Assembly (NCBI GenBank): GCA_016765535.1
Contig: JAESPQ010000029.1
Span: 29,251-79,947 of the forward strand
Direction of reading: 5' to 3'
Length of the DNA: 50,697 nt
Source of the DNA: Alteromonadaceae bacterium
GTDB lineage: Bacteria; Pseudomonadota; Gammaproteobacteria; Enterobacterales; Alteromonadaceae
The notes under the pieces were generated by a model. It saw only the letters and a list, made by a program, of their open reading frames with translations, was not told the origin of the DNA and made no database searches. Below, in pieces: positions 37,239 to 46,215 of the stretch (positions within the stretch are counted from its first letter, which is position 1; every line of letters starts with the position of its first letter). The position numbers and the translations under genes were made by a program.

Positions 37239-38213
37239 ATGCTAACCGACAATTTTGGCCGTAAATTTTACTATCTGCGCCTCTCTATTACTGATGTGTG
37301 TAATTTTCGTTGTAATTATTGTTTACCTGACGGTTATGAATGCAACGGCGATCGTAATTTTTTAAATCATGCTGAAATTACGCGCATTGCTAAAGCCTTC
37401 GCGCAATTAGGTACAGAAAAAATTCGTATCACTGGCGGCGAACCTTCGCTGCGTAAAGACTTACCCGACATCATTGCCACCTGCAAACAAACCCAAGGCA
37501 TTAAAAAAGTCGCTTTAACCACCAATGGTTTTAAGCTGCCCGATCATTTACCTAGTTGGTTAGATGCGGGTATTGATGCCATTAACGTTAGTATTGACAG
37601 TTTAGATCCGCGTCAATTTCACGCCATTACTGGTCACGATAAACTTAATACGGTATTAAAAGGCATTGAGTTGGCCTTAGCCGCTAACAATGCGCCAACA
37701 GTAAAAGTAAATACCGTGTTAATGCGCGAATACAATGCTTATGACATGCAGAGTTATTTAGATTGGTTAAAAGATACTCCAGTCACTTTACGCTTTATAG
37801 AATTAATGCAAACAGGTGACAATAAAGAATTTTTTGATGCCCAACATGTGCAAGGTTCGCGTATTAAACAAAACTTAATATTAGCGGGTTGGTTGCCTGT
37901 TATTAGTGATAAATCATCAGGCCCAGCACAAGAATTTTATCATCCAGATTATCAGGGTAAAATCGGTTTAATAATGCCTTACAGTAAAGATTTTTGTAAT
38001 ACATGTAATCGCTTACGTGTTAGTTCACACGGCAAATTACATTTATGCTTGTTTGGCGAAAATGGCTTGTCATTACGCGAACAATTACAATGTGATGATC
38101 TTGAGCCATTAAAAGCCAAAATCACCGCTTTATTAGGCGATAAAAAAGCCACTCATTTTCTTCATGAAAAAATAACTGGTGCCACTAAACATTTAGCCAT
38201 GCTTGGCGGTTGA
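37239..38213 (+). CDS. moaA: GTP 3',8-cyclase MoaA
   Basis: Radical SAM enzyme that, with MoaC, converts GTP to cyclic pyranopterin monophosphate. The N-terminal cluster motif is CNFRCNYCLPDG (about residues 20-31); the C-terminal cluster cysteines are in DFCNTCNRLRVSSHGKLHLC. The protein ends in GG, as MoaA proteins do. 324 residues. GGAG lies 7 bases before the ATG. First gene of an operon of ten; its frame overlaps the region before mobA. Confidence 0.97.
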   Translation: MLTDNFGRKFYYLRLSITDVCNFRCNYCLPDGYECNGDRNFLNHAEITRIAKAFAQLGTEKIRITGGEPSLRKDLPDIIATCKQTQGIKKVALTTNGFKLPDHLPSWLDAGIDAINVSIDSLDPRQFHAITGHDKLNTVLKGIELALAANNAPTVKVNTVLMREYNAYDMQSYLDWLKDTPVTLRFIELMQTGDNKEFFDAQHVQGSRIKQNLILAGWLPVISDKSSGPAQEFYHPDYQGKIGLIMPYSKDFCNTCNRLRVSSHGKLHLCLFGENGLSLREQLQCDDLEPLKAKITALLGDKKATHFLHEKITGATKHLAMLGG

Positions 38214-38217
38214 TCCC

Positions 38218-38931
38218 ATGAGTATTAGTGCCATGAACAATAATAATTTCAACTATAATTTCAATAATAGCGAATGCTTAGGCGTGGTATTAGCGGGTGG
38301 TTTGTCTTCGCGCATGGGTGAAGATAAAGCTCTGTTAATGCGTAACAACACCAGCATGCTTGATTTTTCTCAACAACTGCTGACTAATGCTGGCATTAAC
38401 AAGGTCGTTATTAGCGGTAATGCCAACAAGATTAATGACCAACAACAAATTAATGATATTGTTGAACAAGCAGGCCCCGTCGGCGGCATTTATAGCGTAA
38501 TAAAACAATATCAGCCCAAAGCGCTATTAATTTTACCTATTGATTTACCGCTAATGACTAGCCAAGCTTTAGCAAAACTAAAACAAATTGGTGAATTAAG
38601 CACTAAAGCCTGTTTTTTTCAAGATCATAGCATTCCGCTTTACTTACCTGTTAACGCTTTCGTCGAGATGTTTTTACAACAAGCATTTCAGGGGGATAAA
38701 TTTAAAAATTCAGGTCGCGGTCCTTCAATAAGATCTTTGTTACAACAAATACCGCATCAAGAAGTAAACATAACTAATGCGCAATTATTATTTAACACCA
38801 ATACGCCAGAGCAATGGCAACAAGCGCAACAAACATTTAAAAAACAGCTAATTAAAGCAGAAAAATGCAAAGAACAAACTGTTTCACAACCAATTTTATT
38901 TAATAAACATCAGGGAGCCTTTAATGACTAA
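38218..38931 (+). CDS. mobA: Molybdenum cofactor guanylyltransferase MobA
   Basis: Joins GMP to Mo-molybdopterin to make the bis-MGD form used by DMSO-reductase-family enzymes. The signature LAGGLSSRMGEDKALL (about residues 26-41) is clear, followed by VGGIYSVIKQY and LPIDLPLMTSQALAKL. I use the ATG at 38218, 4 bp behind the moaA stop; a frame from TTG 38203 would overlap moaA. The N-terminus is Asn-rich (NNNNFNYNFNN) and unlike other MobA proteins; a later in-frame ATG at 38233 is possible. Its presence implies that bis-MGD enzymes are made. Confidence 0.9.
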   Translation: MSISAMNNNNFNYNFNNSECLGVVLAGGLSSRMGEDKALLMRNNTSMLDFSQQLLTNAGINKVVISGNANKINDQQQINDIVEQAGPVGGIYSVIKQYQPKALLILPIDLPLMTSQALAKLKQIGELSTKACFFQDHSIPLYLPVNAFVEMFLQQAFQGDKFKNSGRGPSIRSLLQQIPHQEVNITNAQLLFNTNTPEQWQQAQQTFKKQLIKAEKCKEQTVSQPILFNKHQGAFND

Positions 38932-39487
38932 GTCAACACATGGTGGTAATGCTTTTGTGCCACTAAATATTGCAGTACTTACGGTATCTGATACCCGTGA
39001 TGAATCAAATGACACCTCAGGACAGTTATTAGTTGAACGTTTAACCTCCGCGGGTCACAACCTTGCCGCTAAAAAAATTGTCATTGATGATGTCTACCAA
39101 TTACGCGCTATAGTTTCACAATGGATCGCCGATAAAAATATTCAAGCCGTTGTTGCCACGGGTGGCACAGGTTTTACGGCCCGTGATAATACCCCAGAAG
39201 CATTACACCCTTTATTTGATAAATCAGTTGAAGGTTTTGGTGAAGTTTTTCGTGCGGTTTCATTAACTGAAATTGGCACCTCAACAATGCAATCTCGTGC
39301 TTTTGCTGGCGTTGCTAACGGCACGGTAATTTTTTGTATGCCTGGTTCAACAGGAGCTTGCCGTACCGCTTGGGATAAAGTTATTAGTGATCAATTAGAT
39401 GCTAGCCATCGCCCCTGTAATTTTGTGCCACATTTAAAATTTACCACGCAAGATACGAATATTGAACAATGTGAGACACGCGGCTAA
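38924..39487 (+). CDS. moaB: Molybdenum cofactor biosynthesis protein B (MoaB/MogA family)
   Basis: Molybdopterin adenylyltransferase family. In species without MogA the MoaB protein can adenylylate molybdopterin before MoeA acts. The 187 residues show [39 protein letters not shown] and the [20 protein letters not shown] motif. Overlaps mobA by 8 bp and moaC by 1 bp, so translation is coupled. No separate mogA is in the cluster, so this is probably the working enzyme. Confidence 0.92.
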   Translation: MTKSTHGGNAFVPLNIAVLTVSDTRDESNDTSGQLLVERLTSAGHNLAAKKIVIDDVYQLRAIVSQWIADKNIQAVVATGGTGFTARDNTPEALHPLFDKSVEGFGEVFRAVSLTEIGTSTMQSRAFAGVANGTVIFCMPGSTGACRTAWDKVISDQLDASHRPCNFVPHLKFTTQDTNIEQCETRG

Positions 39488-40005
39488 TGAGCAGTTGGAC
39501 AAAACAATCAGGGCTAAAAGAGCAAGCAAATACCTTATCGCACCTTAATGCCCAAGGTGAAGCCAACATGGTTGATGTTACCGAAAAAGCCATGACTTCA
39601 CGTAGTGCAACTGCACAAGGCTACATTAAAATGAGTGCTAAAACCTTGGCATTGATCACAACTGGCAAACACAAAAAAGGCGATGTTTTCGCCGTTGCTC
39701 GTATCGCAGGTATTCAAGCGGCAAAGCAATGTAGTAACTTAATTCCTTTATGTCATCCGTTAATGCTGTCCAAAGTACAAGTAGATTTTCAGGCGGATAA
39801 TGAAAATAGCCAAGTAAAAGTAAGCAGTTTATGCCGATTAACTGGTCAAACAGGCGTAGAAATGGAGGCATTAACCGCTGTGTCTGTTGCTTGTTTAACG
39901 CTATTTGATATGTGCAAAGCCGTTGATCCTGCCATGGAAATTCATGGTATAAAAGTGTTAACTAAAGCGGGCGGTAAATCAGGTGACTGGCAAGCTGGAG
40001 AATAA
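39487..40005 (+). CDS. moaC: Cyclic pyranopterin monophosphate synthase MoaC
   Basis: Works after MoaA to form cyclic pyranopterin monophosphate. 172 residues. Family marks: [39 protein letters not shown] and [20 protein letters not shown], with the conserved MCKAVDP that follows. It overlaps moaB by one base and is followed 3 bp later by moaD. Confidence 0.97.
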   Translation: MSSWTKQSGLKEQANTLSHLNAQGEANMVDVTEKAMTSRSATAQGYIKMSAKTLALITTGKHKKGDVFAVARIAGIQAAKQCSNLIPLCHPLMLSKVQVDFQADNENSQVKVSSLCRLTGQTGVEMEALTAVSVACLTLFDMCKAVDPAMEIHGIKVLTKAGGKSGDWQAGE

Positions 40006-40008
40006 ATA

Positions 40009-40260
40009 ATGACGATTAAAGTAGTATTTTTTGCTACCTTGCGTGAACAGCTCGATTGTAGCGAAGTTCAAGTGCCAGCAAGTGAAGTGAACACCATAGC
40101 AGACATTAAAATCAAGCTTGCCCGTAAAAATGAACATTGGCAGCAAGTTTTTAGTCATAGCGCTTTATTATCCGCAATAAATCATGACATGGTACAAAGC
40201 GAACACACCGTCAAAACAGGTGATGAAGTAGCTTTTTTTCCACCGGTAACGGGCGGTTAA
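40009..40260 (+). CDS. moaD: Molybdopterin synthase sulfur carrier subunit MoaD
   Basis: Ubiquitin-like small subunit of molybdopterin synthase. 83 residues ending in EVAFFPPVTGG; the C-terminal Gly-Gly is adenylylated by MoeB and then carries the thiocarboxylate sulfur. It follows moaC by 3 bp and precedes moaE. Confidence 0.95.
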   Translation: MTIKVVFFATLREQLDCSEVQVPASEVNTIADIKIKLARKNEHWQQVFSHSALLSAINHDMVQSEHTVKTGDEVAFFPPVTGG

Positions 40261-40323
40261 TTGCTCGCGTGATAGTGAACTTGTTTCAGTATCACGATGA
40301 CAAAATTTTCGAGATCAAAAAAC

Positions 40324-40791
40324 ATGAATAACACCAGCGTAAAAATCAGTATTCAAACACAAGACTTTAACTTACAAGATGAAGTAGATTTACTTGAACA
40401 AGATAACGCTGTTGATGGTGCAGTAGTCACTTTTACAGGGCGTGTGCGTAATAAGAATGAAGGTTTAACCGTTAGCGGATTATACCTTGAACATTATTCT
40501 GGCATGACCGAAAAATCGTTAGCAAAAATTATAGCGCAAGCACAACAACGTTGGCAGATAGGTCGTGTTAGTGTTATTCATCGCATTGGCCAATTAGCCA
40601 TTGGTGATCAAATAGTGTTTGTTGGCGTTACTAGCATGCATCGTCAAGATGCTTTTGCTGCGGCTGAATTTATTATGGATTATTTAAAAGTACAAGCGCC
40701 ATTTTGGAAAAAAGAGTTAACCGAGCAAGGTGAAAAATGGTTAGATGCTAAACAGTCTGACAACAAACAAGCACAGCAATGGAATAACTAA
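40324..40791 (+). CDS. moaE: Molybdopterin synthase catalytic subunit MoaE
   Basis: Large subunit of molybdopterin synthase; uses MoaD thiocarboxylate to place the dithiolene sulfurs. Marks are GAVVTFTGRVRNKNEGLTVS, LYLEHYSGMTEKSL, RVSVIHRIGQLAIGDQIV and DYLKVQAPFWKKE. I prefer the ATG at 40324 (about 155 residues, near the E. coli size of 150); an in-frame ATG at 40297 would add nine residues. Neither has a strong ribosome site. modA begins 2 bp after its stop. Confidence 0.94.
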   Translation: MNNTSVKISIQTQDFNLQDEVDLLEQDNAVDGAVVTFTGRVRNKNEGLTVSGLYLEHYSGMTEKSLAKIIAQAQQRWQIGRVSVIHRIGQLAIGDQIVFVGVTSMHRQDAFAAAEFIMDYLKVQAPFWKKELTEQGEKWLDAKQSDNKQAQQWNN

Positions 40792-40793
40792 AT

Positions 40794-41570
40794 ATGCTTA
40801 TTTCATACTTACGCTTATTTTTATTAACTTTTTTTACACTCATACTATCAAGCATAAATTCTACCCAAGCAGCACAACCATTACGCATAGCAGTTTCGTC
40901 TAATTTTGCTCCTGTACTAAAACAACTTTTACCTGAGTTTAATCAACAAACGGGTGTTGCTACACAAATTATTAGCGGTGTTACGGGTGGCTTATATCAA
41001 CAGATAAAGTATGGTGCGCCCTATGATGTGTTTTTAGCCGCTGATAGTTTGCGCCCACAAAAACTAGCACAAGAAAATTTAATTATTCCGCATAGCCGAA
41101 AAACCTATGCTTTTGGGCAGTTAGCGCTTTATAGCGCGAAAAACCCTAAGCTTTCTTGGCATAATTTAAAAAACATTACAGACAATAAAAGTAAACGCTT
41201 AGCCATCGCCAATCCTAAAACAGCCCCTTACGGTAAAGCAGCGCAGCAATGTTTAATAAAACAAGGCTTGTGGGAACAGCTTAAAAACCATTTGATCATC
41301 GGGAATAATATCGGCCAAACTTTTCAACAAGTGCGTAGCCAAGCAGTTACTATGGGGATTGTTGCTTACAGCCAATTAAAACTTAATAAATTAACGGGTA
41401 GCTTATTACCTAAAAATTGTTATTCGCCTATAAAACAACAATTAGTCATTTTAAAAAACACTTCGCAGCTAGAAAAATCACAACAATTTAGTAATTTTTT
41501 ATTATCCTCTAAAATCCAACAAAAAATAGCCCAATTTGGCTATTTAACAAAAGCTAACACTGATGATTGA
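40794..41570 (+). CDS. modA: Molybdate ABC transporter substrate-binding protein ModA
   Basis: Periplasmic protein that captures molybdate (and tungstate). A signal peptide of about 26 residues ends in STQAA; the mature part starts PLRIAVSSNFAPVLKQLLPE, as ModA does, with SGVTGGLYQQIKYGAPYDVF and the GIVAYSQLKL lobe motif. 258 residues. Overlaps modB by 8 bp. It shares one operon with the cofactor synthesis genes, so uptake and use of molybdate are co-expressed. Confidence 0.94.
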   Translation: MLISYLRLFLLTFFTLILSSINSTQAAQPLRIAVSSNFAPVLKQLLPEFNQQTGVATQIISGVTGGLYQQIKYGAPYDVFLAADSLRPQKLAQENLIIPHSRKTYAFGQLALYSAKNPKLSWHNLKNITDNKSKRLAIANPKTAPYGKAAQQCLIKQGLWEQLKNHLIIGNNIGQTFQQVRSQAVTMGIVAYSQLKLNKLTGSLLPKNCYSPIKQQLVILKNTSQLEKSQQFSNFLLSSKIQQKIAQFGYLTKANTDD

Positions 41571-42234
41571 TGCTGATTTAATGGCTTTATTCACTACCTT
41601 AAAAATGGCAACCATCAGCACCATTATTTTATTACTGTTAGGCACACCACTGGCATGGTGGTTAGCAAATATGCAGAGCAAAGTTAAAGTGATTTTTGAA
41701 GCGATTGTTGCGCTGCCAATTATTTTACCACCCACGGTATTAGGCTTTTATTTATTAATAGCTTTTGCACCACAGTCTACTTTAGGACAATTATGGCTAC
41801 AACTCACCGGCTCACCACTTGCCTTTAGTTTTAGCGCTATTGTTATTGGTTCGGTGCTGTATTCATTACCTTTTGTGGTACAGCCACTACAGCGCGCTTT
41901 TGAGCAATTAGGCGATCATTACCTTGAAGCGGCAACTATGCTTGGTGCAAAACCGTTAGATAGGTTTTTCAGCATTGTATTGCCAATGACTAAAGCAAGC
42001 TTTATTACTGCGGCTAGTTTAGGTTTTGCTCATACTGTTGGCGAGTTTGGCATAGTGTTAATGATCGGCGGTAATATTCCCGATCAAACCAGAGTATTGT
42101 CTATTGCCATTTTTGATCATGTTGAAGCCTTTGAATACGCCCAAGCACAAGCACTATCACTAAGTTTATTGCTCGCCTCATTTGTTTTATTGACGTTAGT
42201 TTATTTACTAAATTATAAAAAAGTGAGTCGATAA
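41563..42234 (+). CDS. modB: Molybdate ABC transporter permease ModB
   Basis: Inner-membrane permease with about five membrane helices in 223 residues. The ABC-permease EAA loop is present (LEAATMLGAKPLDRFFSIVL), as is the ModB-typical ALPIILPPTVLGFYLL. It starts inside modA (8-bp overlap) and ends 3 bp before modC. Confidence 0.96.
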   Translation: MIDADLMALFTTLKMATISTIILLLLGTPLAWWLANMQSKVKVIFEAIVALPIILPPTVLGFYLLIAFAPQSTLGQLWLQLTGSPLAFSFSAIVIGSVLYSLPFVVQPLQRAFEQLGDHYLEAATMLGAKPLDRFFSIVLPMTKASFITAASLGFAHTVGEFGIVLMIGGNIPDQTRVLSIAIFDHVEAFEYAQAQALSLSLLLASFVLLTLVYLLNYKKVSR

Positions 42235-42237
42235 CTT

Positions 42238-43389
42238 ATGACTGAACTCCTTATTAATCTTACCAGTAAAAAAACACCGACTAACAAGCAGTTTAGCTTA
42301 GCGATTAATCAGCGTATTGAAAACAAAGGTATCACCGGCATTTTCGGTCCTTCTGGATCAGGAAAAACCACCTTATTACGTGCAATAGCAGGCTTAGAAC
42401 AGCATCTTCAAGGTGAAATAAATTTTAATGGAAAAACATTACTAAACACTAACAATAAAATTTTTATCAAAGCAGAGCAACGTAATATTGGTTTGGTTTT
42501 TCAAAACAGTCGCTTATTCCCCCATTTATCGGTGTACGAAAACCTTATTTACGCACAAAAAAGATCAAAAAAAAGCACCTTGAATATTGATAAAATCATT
42601 GTACTAACCGAGCTTAAAAATTTAATTCACAAGCAAAGCCAGCAGCTTTCCTCAGGTGAACAACAACGCGTTGCTTTAGCTCGGGCAATATTAGCTGAGC
42701 CACAATTATTATTATTAGACGAACCACTGAGCGCGCTCGATCAACGCAATAAAGGTAAAATGCTAACTCTGCTGATCAAAATACAACAACAACTTAATAT
42801 CCCTATGCTTTATGTTAGCCACAGCCTAGCCGAATTACAGCAAAGTGCCGATAGGTTGTTAGTCTTAGCACACGGTAAGGTTATTGATTATGGCAATATT
42901 CATCAAGTAATACACCGCTTAAACGAACAACCTACAGACATTAATATTCATCAGCAAACGAGTTTAGCTCTAGTAGTAAAACAACATGATAAAACTCATG
43001 GTTTAACCGAATTACAACTTAACGATCAGCACAGCCTTTATATGCCGCTGCTAAATGCACAGCAATACAAACAAGGTAACAGTTTACGTTGCTTTATTTT
43101 TGCTAGTGACATTAGTATTACTTTACAAGAACCTTTTAACAGCTCGATTGTAAATCACCTAAAAGGCAAGATCACTCAAGTAAGTATGTCAACAAATAAA
43201 CAAGCCGTTTTATTAGCGATTAACTGTGTACAACACACGTTTTATTCACAAATATCATTAATGTCGTATAAAAAATTAAATCTTACGCAAGGTCTCAAAG
43301 TATTTATTCAATTTAAAGCCTCAGCAATTAAAACATTAACCAATTCAACAACGCAAAATCATATAATTACAGAGGAAAACGGATGTTAA
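42238..43389 (+). CDS. modC: Molybdate ABC transporter ATPase ModC
   Basis: Drives molybdate import. Walker A is FGPSGSGKTTLL (about 36-47), the signature LSSGEQQRVALARA, Walker B LLLLDEPLSALD. After about residue 285 there is a C-terminal Mop/TOBE-like region that in the family binds molybdate and gates transport. The 383 residues are a little more than the common 350. Overlaps moeB by 7 bp. Confidence 0.95.
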   Translation: MTELLINLTSKKTPTNKQFSLAINQRIENKGITGIFGPSGSGKTTLLRAIAGLEQHLQGEINFNGKTLLNTNNKIFIKAEQRNIGLVFQNSRLFPHLSVYENLIYAQKRSKKSTLNIDKIIVLTELKNLIHKQSQQLSSGEQQRVALARAILAEPQLLLLDEPLSALDQRNKGKMLTLLIKIQQQLNIPMLYVSHSLAELQQSADRLLVLAHGKVIDYGNIHQVIHRLNEQPTDINIHQQTSLALVVKQHDKTHGLTELQLNDQHSLYMPLLNAQQYKQGNSLRCFIFASDISITLQEPFNSSIVNHLKGKITQVSMSTNKQAVLLAINCVQHTFYSQISLMSYKKLNLTQGLKVFIQFKASAIKTLTNSTTQNHIITEENGC

Positions 43390-44141
43390 GCCAACAGCAG
43401 CAACTTAAATATTCTCGCCAAATAATGATCAATAAAGTGGGTGAGCAAGGTCAAATTGCTTTAACACAAGCAACCGTGTTAATTATTGGTATTGGCGGCT
43501 TAGGTAACCCTGCGGCATTATATTTAGCCGCAGCAGGCGTGGGCAAGCTGATTTTAGTGGATGGTGATAATATTGAAACAAGTAATTTACCTCGACAAAT
43601 ATTATTTAGCGAACAAGATCTGAATAATAACAAAGCCGATACTGCCAGCGATAAATTACAGCAACAGTTCCCTGATTGTACAATAGAGGTGATTGATGAA
43701 ATGTTTGATCAAGAACTGGCAGATTATTATCTTAATGACGTTGACTTAGTACTCGATTGTACCGACAACATTAATAGTCGTTATTTAATAAATAAGTTAT
43801 GCGTACAAAGCAAAACGCCATTGATTATTGGGGCAGCCACAGGGTTTGACGGCCAACATTTAATGGTTAACCCACTTGATGATAATAGTGCCTGTTATCA
43901 TTGTTTATATCCTAGTAGTGAAAAAGCACCCGCTAACAACTGTCAAACAGCTGGAATTTTAGGTCCTGTTTTAGCGATCATTGCTGGTATGCAAGCGCTT
44001 ACTGCCATAAAGTATATTACCGCCAATAAAGTCCCTACCAATCAATTAAGCTTATTTGATGGCTTAACCAATCAATGGCAACAATTTAATATTAATCAAA
44101 ATAGCCAATGTAAAATTTGTGCAAATAAAAATGATATTTAA
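43383..44141 (+). CDS. moeB: Molybdopterin-synthase adenylyltransferase MoeB
   Basis: E1-like enzyme that adenylylates the C-terminus of MoaD. The nucleotide loop is GIGGLGNPAALYLAAAGVGK (about residues 37-56), followed by RQILF and DCTDNINSRYLINKLC. Zinc is probably held by CYHC (about 175) and CKIC (about 247). There is no rhodanese domain, so the sulfur must come from another protein. 252 residues; last gene of the operon. No clear terminator behind it. Confidence 0.93.
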   Translation: MLSQQQQLKYSRQIMINKVGEQGQIALTQATVLIIGIGGLGNPAALYLAAAGVGKLILVDGDNIETSNLPRQILFSEQDLNNNKADTASDKLQQQFPDCTIEVIDEMFDQELADYYLNDVDLVLDCTDNINSRYLINKLCVQSKTPLIIGAATGFDGQHLMVNPLDDNSACYHCLYPSSEKAPANNCQTAGILGPVLAIIAGMQALTAIKYITANKVPTNQLSLFDGLTNQWQQFNINQNSQCKICANKNDI

Positions 44142-44184
44142 GCAACTGCTAAGCAACAATAATTTAAACATCAAAGGATCAGAA

Positions 44185-44200
44185 TGTGATTTAAGTCACA
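44185..44200 (+). promoter_or_regulatory. CRP-like site upstream of the two-repeat protein gene
   Basis: TGTGATTTAAGTCACA has both TGTGA and TCACA half sites with the right 6-base gap, and the symmetry extends to AATGTGA...TCACATT. It lies about 90 bp before the likely start site near 44282. Regulation by CRP-cAMP is inferred. Confidence 0.65.
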
Positions 44201-44234
44201 TTTAAACGTTTAAAAAATAAACTTGCTAAGCTCT

Positions 44235-44275
44235 TTGATACAGGTCAATTGTTGCATTTTTTTGACAGTTATAAT
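44235..44275 (+). promoter_or_regulatory. FNR-like box and -10 of the two-repeat protein gene
   Basis: TTGATACAGGTCAA (44235-44248) matches 9 of 10 fixed bases of the FNR box. A consensus -10, TATAAT, lies at 44270-44275. The box centre is 28.5 bp from the -10, so it would sit near -41.5, the class II FNR position, the same spacing as in the moaA promoter. The start would be near 44282, giving a 150-base leader in which I see nothing more. Confidence 0.65.
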
Positions 44276-44431
44276 CCATACATATTTATTAATCACGACA
44301 AGTTTAACGGTACTTTAAATAACAAGAAGTCTGTCACCAGCTTGTCATATTCGCTGATTAAACTGCGCACTATTAGAGCACTTAATTAGATGAATACTTA
44401 CATTCACTAAAAGCATCAAGGAAGCACTATT

Positions 44432-45556
44432 ATGCCATTATCAAGAAGCCGTAGTTCAGTCCATAAAATTTACTTACCTGAATCAACCCGTGAAAACCAA
44501 TATTTGTTAGTCGACATTCCGCTAACCAACAAGTTAATTAGCCAAGTACAATCGTCTGACAATAATGTAAATAACGACAATTTAAGCGCTTTTTATTATA
44601 ATTTATCAGAATTATTTTTTAATCTCTGTGATCAATTTGAGCTTAAAAGTGCAGCTTTTATTGCCAATGATAAATTACCTAAGGTGCATTTCAACTCTGA
44701 AGAATATCAATTTGAAAGTGCTCAGCGTATCGTGTTTTTTTATGATCCAGCATTACATACCGTACGTCAGTCTTATTTTCATGGCGAGCATAAAGCTAAA
44801 AAACTAAAATTATTATTTTTAGCTTCAGGCGAAGATATTCGTTTAAACTCACCACGTTTTAATGCCCAAGTGTGTCAAGTATTAAAAGCCTTTGCCGAAA
44901 AAACAGCGCTTGATGTTCATGAAATACGTATTAGAGATCATCAACATTTAACGTATGATTTATTTGCCAAAGAAAAAGGCTGTCAGCGTAGTCAAGGTCA
45001 TAAATTACGTGCTATTCCAGCGCGTTATGCCAGTCAACAGCTTGAACTTCCGACTACAATTACCGAAATATCTTATGCCGTAGCAACTTTACCCGTAACA
45101 AAAGCGTTAAGAGAATTAGTCGATTTAAATTTTTCAACCACTGCGCCTTTTAAACTGTTATATGAATTAATTAACGATAAATTTAAAGCAACCGCAGAAC
45201 ACTTTAATATCAAAAGCGGAGCGGTAATTGCCAATGGTTTAGTACCGATTGTACGTCAATTAAGTAGCGATGAAGATCAAGAAGCCATCACTCGTGTCGG
45301 TGAAATTCAAAAACTGACCTATAACAGTGAAAATCCACAACAAGATTTTGTATTAAGTTGTGATGGCAATGCCTTAGTGAATGAGATTTATATTGTGATG
45401 GCAGCAAGCAAAGAAAATTTTGCTCATCAAGGCTATGCAAAATTTTTACAAAAAGTAGAAAATACTTTAACCGCTTTAGCTAATGAATTACAGCTTGATA
45501 CAGAAAAAGATGAAATAGTTATTCGTATGCATCAGCATATTAGTTTTAATTTATAA
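44432..45556 (+). CDS. Unknown protein made of two tandem copies of one domain
   Basis: 374 residues, soluble, no signal peptide or membrane segment. The first half (about 12-177) and second half (about 203-374) align: IYLPESTRENQYLLVDIPLT with LELPTTITEISYAVATLPVT, FELKSAAFIANDKLPKV with FNIKSGAVIANGLVPIV, and IRIRDHQHLTYDL with IVIRMHQHISFNL. The ends DHQH and MHQH keep a His-x-His type pair. It may belong to an uncharacterised Alteromonadales family (perhaps DUF3083; not verified). Upstream lie a CRP-like and an FNR-like site with a good -10; downstream a strong terminator, so it is monocistronic. Probably expressed without oxygen. No function can be assigned. Confidence 0.75.
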   Translation: MPLSRSRSSVHKIYLPESTRENQYLLVDIPLTNKLISQVQSSDNNVNNDNLSAFYYNLSELFFNLCDQFELKSAAFIANDKLPKVHFNSEEYQFESAQRIVFFYDPALHTVRQSYFHGEHKAKKLKLLFLASGEDIRLNSPRFNAQVCQVLKAFAEKTALDVHEIRIRDHQHLTYDLFAKEKGCQRSQGHKLRAIPARYASQQLELPTTITEISYAVATLPVTKALRELVDLNFSTTAPFKLLYELINDKFKATAEHFNIKSGAVIANGLVPIVRQLSSDEDQEAITRVGEIQKLTYNSENPQQDFVLSCDGNALVNEIYIVMAASKENFAHQGYAKFLQKVENTLTALANELQLDTEKDEIVIRMHQHISFNL

Positions 45557-45579
45557 CCAATAAAATCACCTATTAAAAC

Positions 45580-45605
45580 AAAAATCCCTCTACTGAGGGA
45601 TTTTT
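45580..45605. terminator. Two-way terminator between the two-repeat protein gene and rmf
   Basis: AAAAATCCCTC-TACT-GAGGGATTTTT: an 11-bp perfect stem with T-runs on both strands. It serves both convergent genes. Confidence 0.9.
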
Positions 45606-45632
45606 ATTAGTTTCATGAAATGGACATTTAAT

Positions 45633-45806
45633 TTATTTAATTATACCGAGATTTCGGTCATCTACAGCTTCTCGCCAACCGCCAAGCCATTGTGATCTTG
45701 CGGTGGAATTTTGATAAGGACAATTTTCTTTTGCTCTGCCAGCTGCTCCTGCTTGATAACCATTTGAATGCGCTCTATCTAAACGATCTCTCTTTTGTCT
45801 TTTCAT
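45633..45806 (-). CDS. rmf: Ribosome modulation factor
   Basis: Binds 70S ribosomes in stationary phase and dimerises them to inactive 100S particles. The 57 residues begin MKRQKRDRLDRAHSNGYQAG and include CPYQNSTARSQWLGGWREA, nearly the family consensus. The right start is the ATG at 45806 with GGAG before it; the open frame runs on upstream to 45878 but that part is not conserved in the family. Confidence 0.96.
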   Translation of the reverse strand: MKRQKRDRLDRAHSNGYQAGAAGRAKENCPYQNSTARSQWLGGWREAVDDRNLGIIK

Positions 45807-46215
45807 TGATGAATCTCCAAAATTAACTGAAATACCAGCATTGTTATTAACACAATAACAATTATAAAAAACATTCATAATGCTAATAAAATGCGGTAAT
45901 AATAATTAAAGCGATCAGCAAAACAATAACTTTTTTAATGCTGTTATTTGTTTCGCTGACAATTCATTAAAAAACAATTTGCCAATGAACACAAGTAAAA
46001 AAAAGTGATTAATTGTTCAAGATTGTTACATTTTGTTAAAAGAAAAAATACTTTACCGTAAGTAAAATAAACTTTTATTTATAAAACAACTCTCTAGTCT
46101 TTTTTGGTTTATAAGTAGAAAACATATACAATTAAATTTTTATAAAAAAATAATTTATAAAAAATAATTGGCGTAAATCTTGACCGTTCACACGAACAAT
46201 TAAAGCGATCAATGA
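45807..46215. other. Long AT-rich region upstream of rmf
   Basis: 409 bp without a gene. It should hold the rmf promoter. An imperfect inverted repeat (CAGCAAAACAATAAC at 45916-45930 against GTTATTTGTTTCGCTG at 45943-45958) and a short TTTAC-N5-GTAAA are visible. I could not assign a factor or start site. Confidence 0.4.

Noticed and set aside
45633-45878. Longer rmf frame with 24 extra N-terminal residues
   Set aside because: The extension is not found in the family, and a good ribosome site precedes the internal ATG at 45806.
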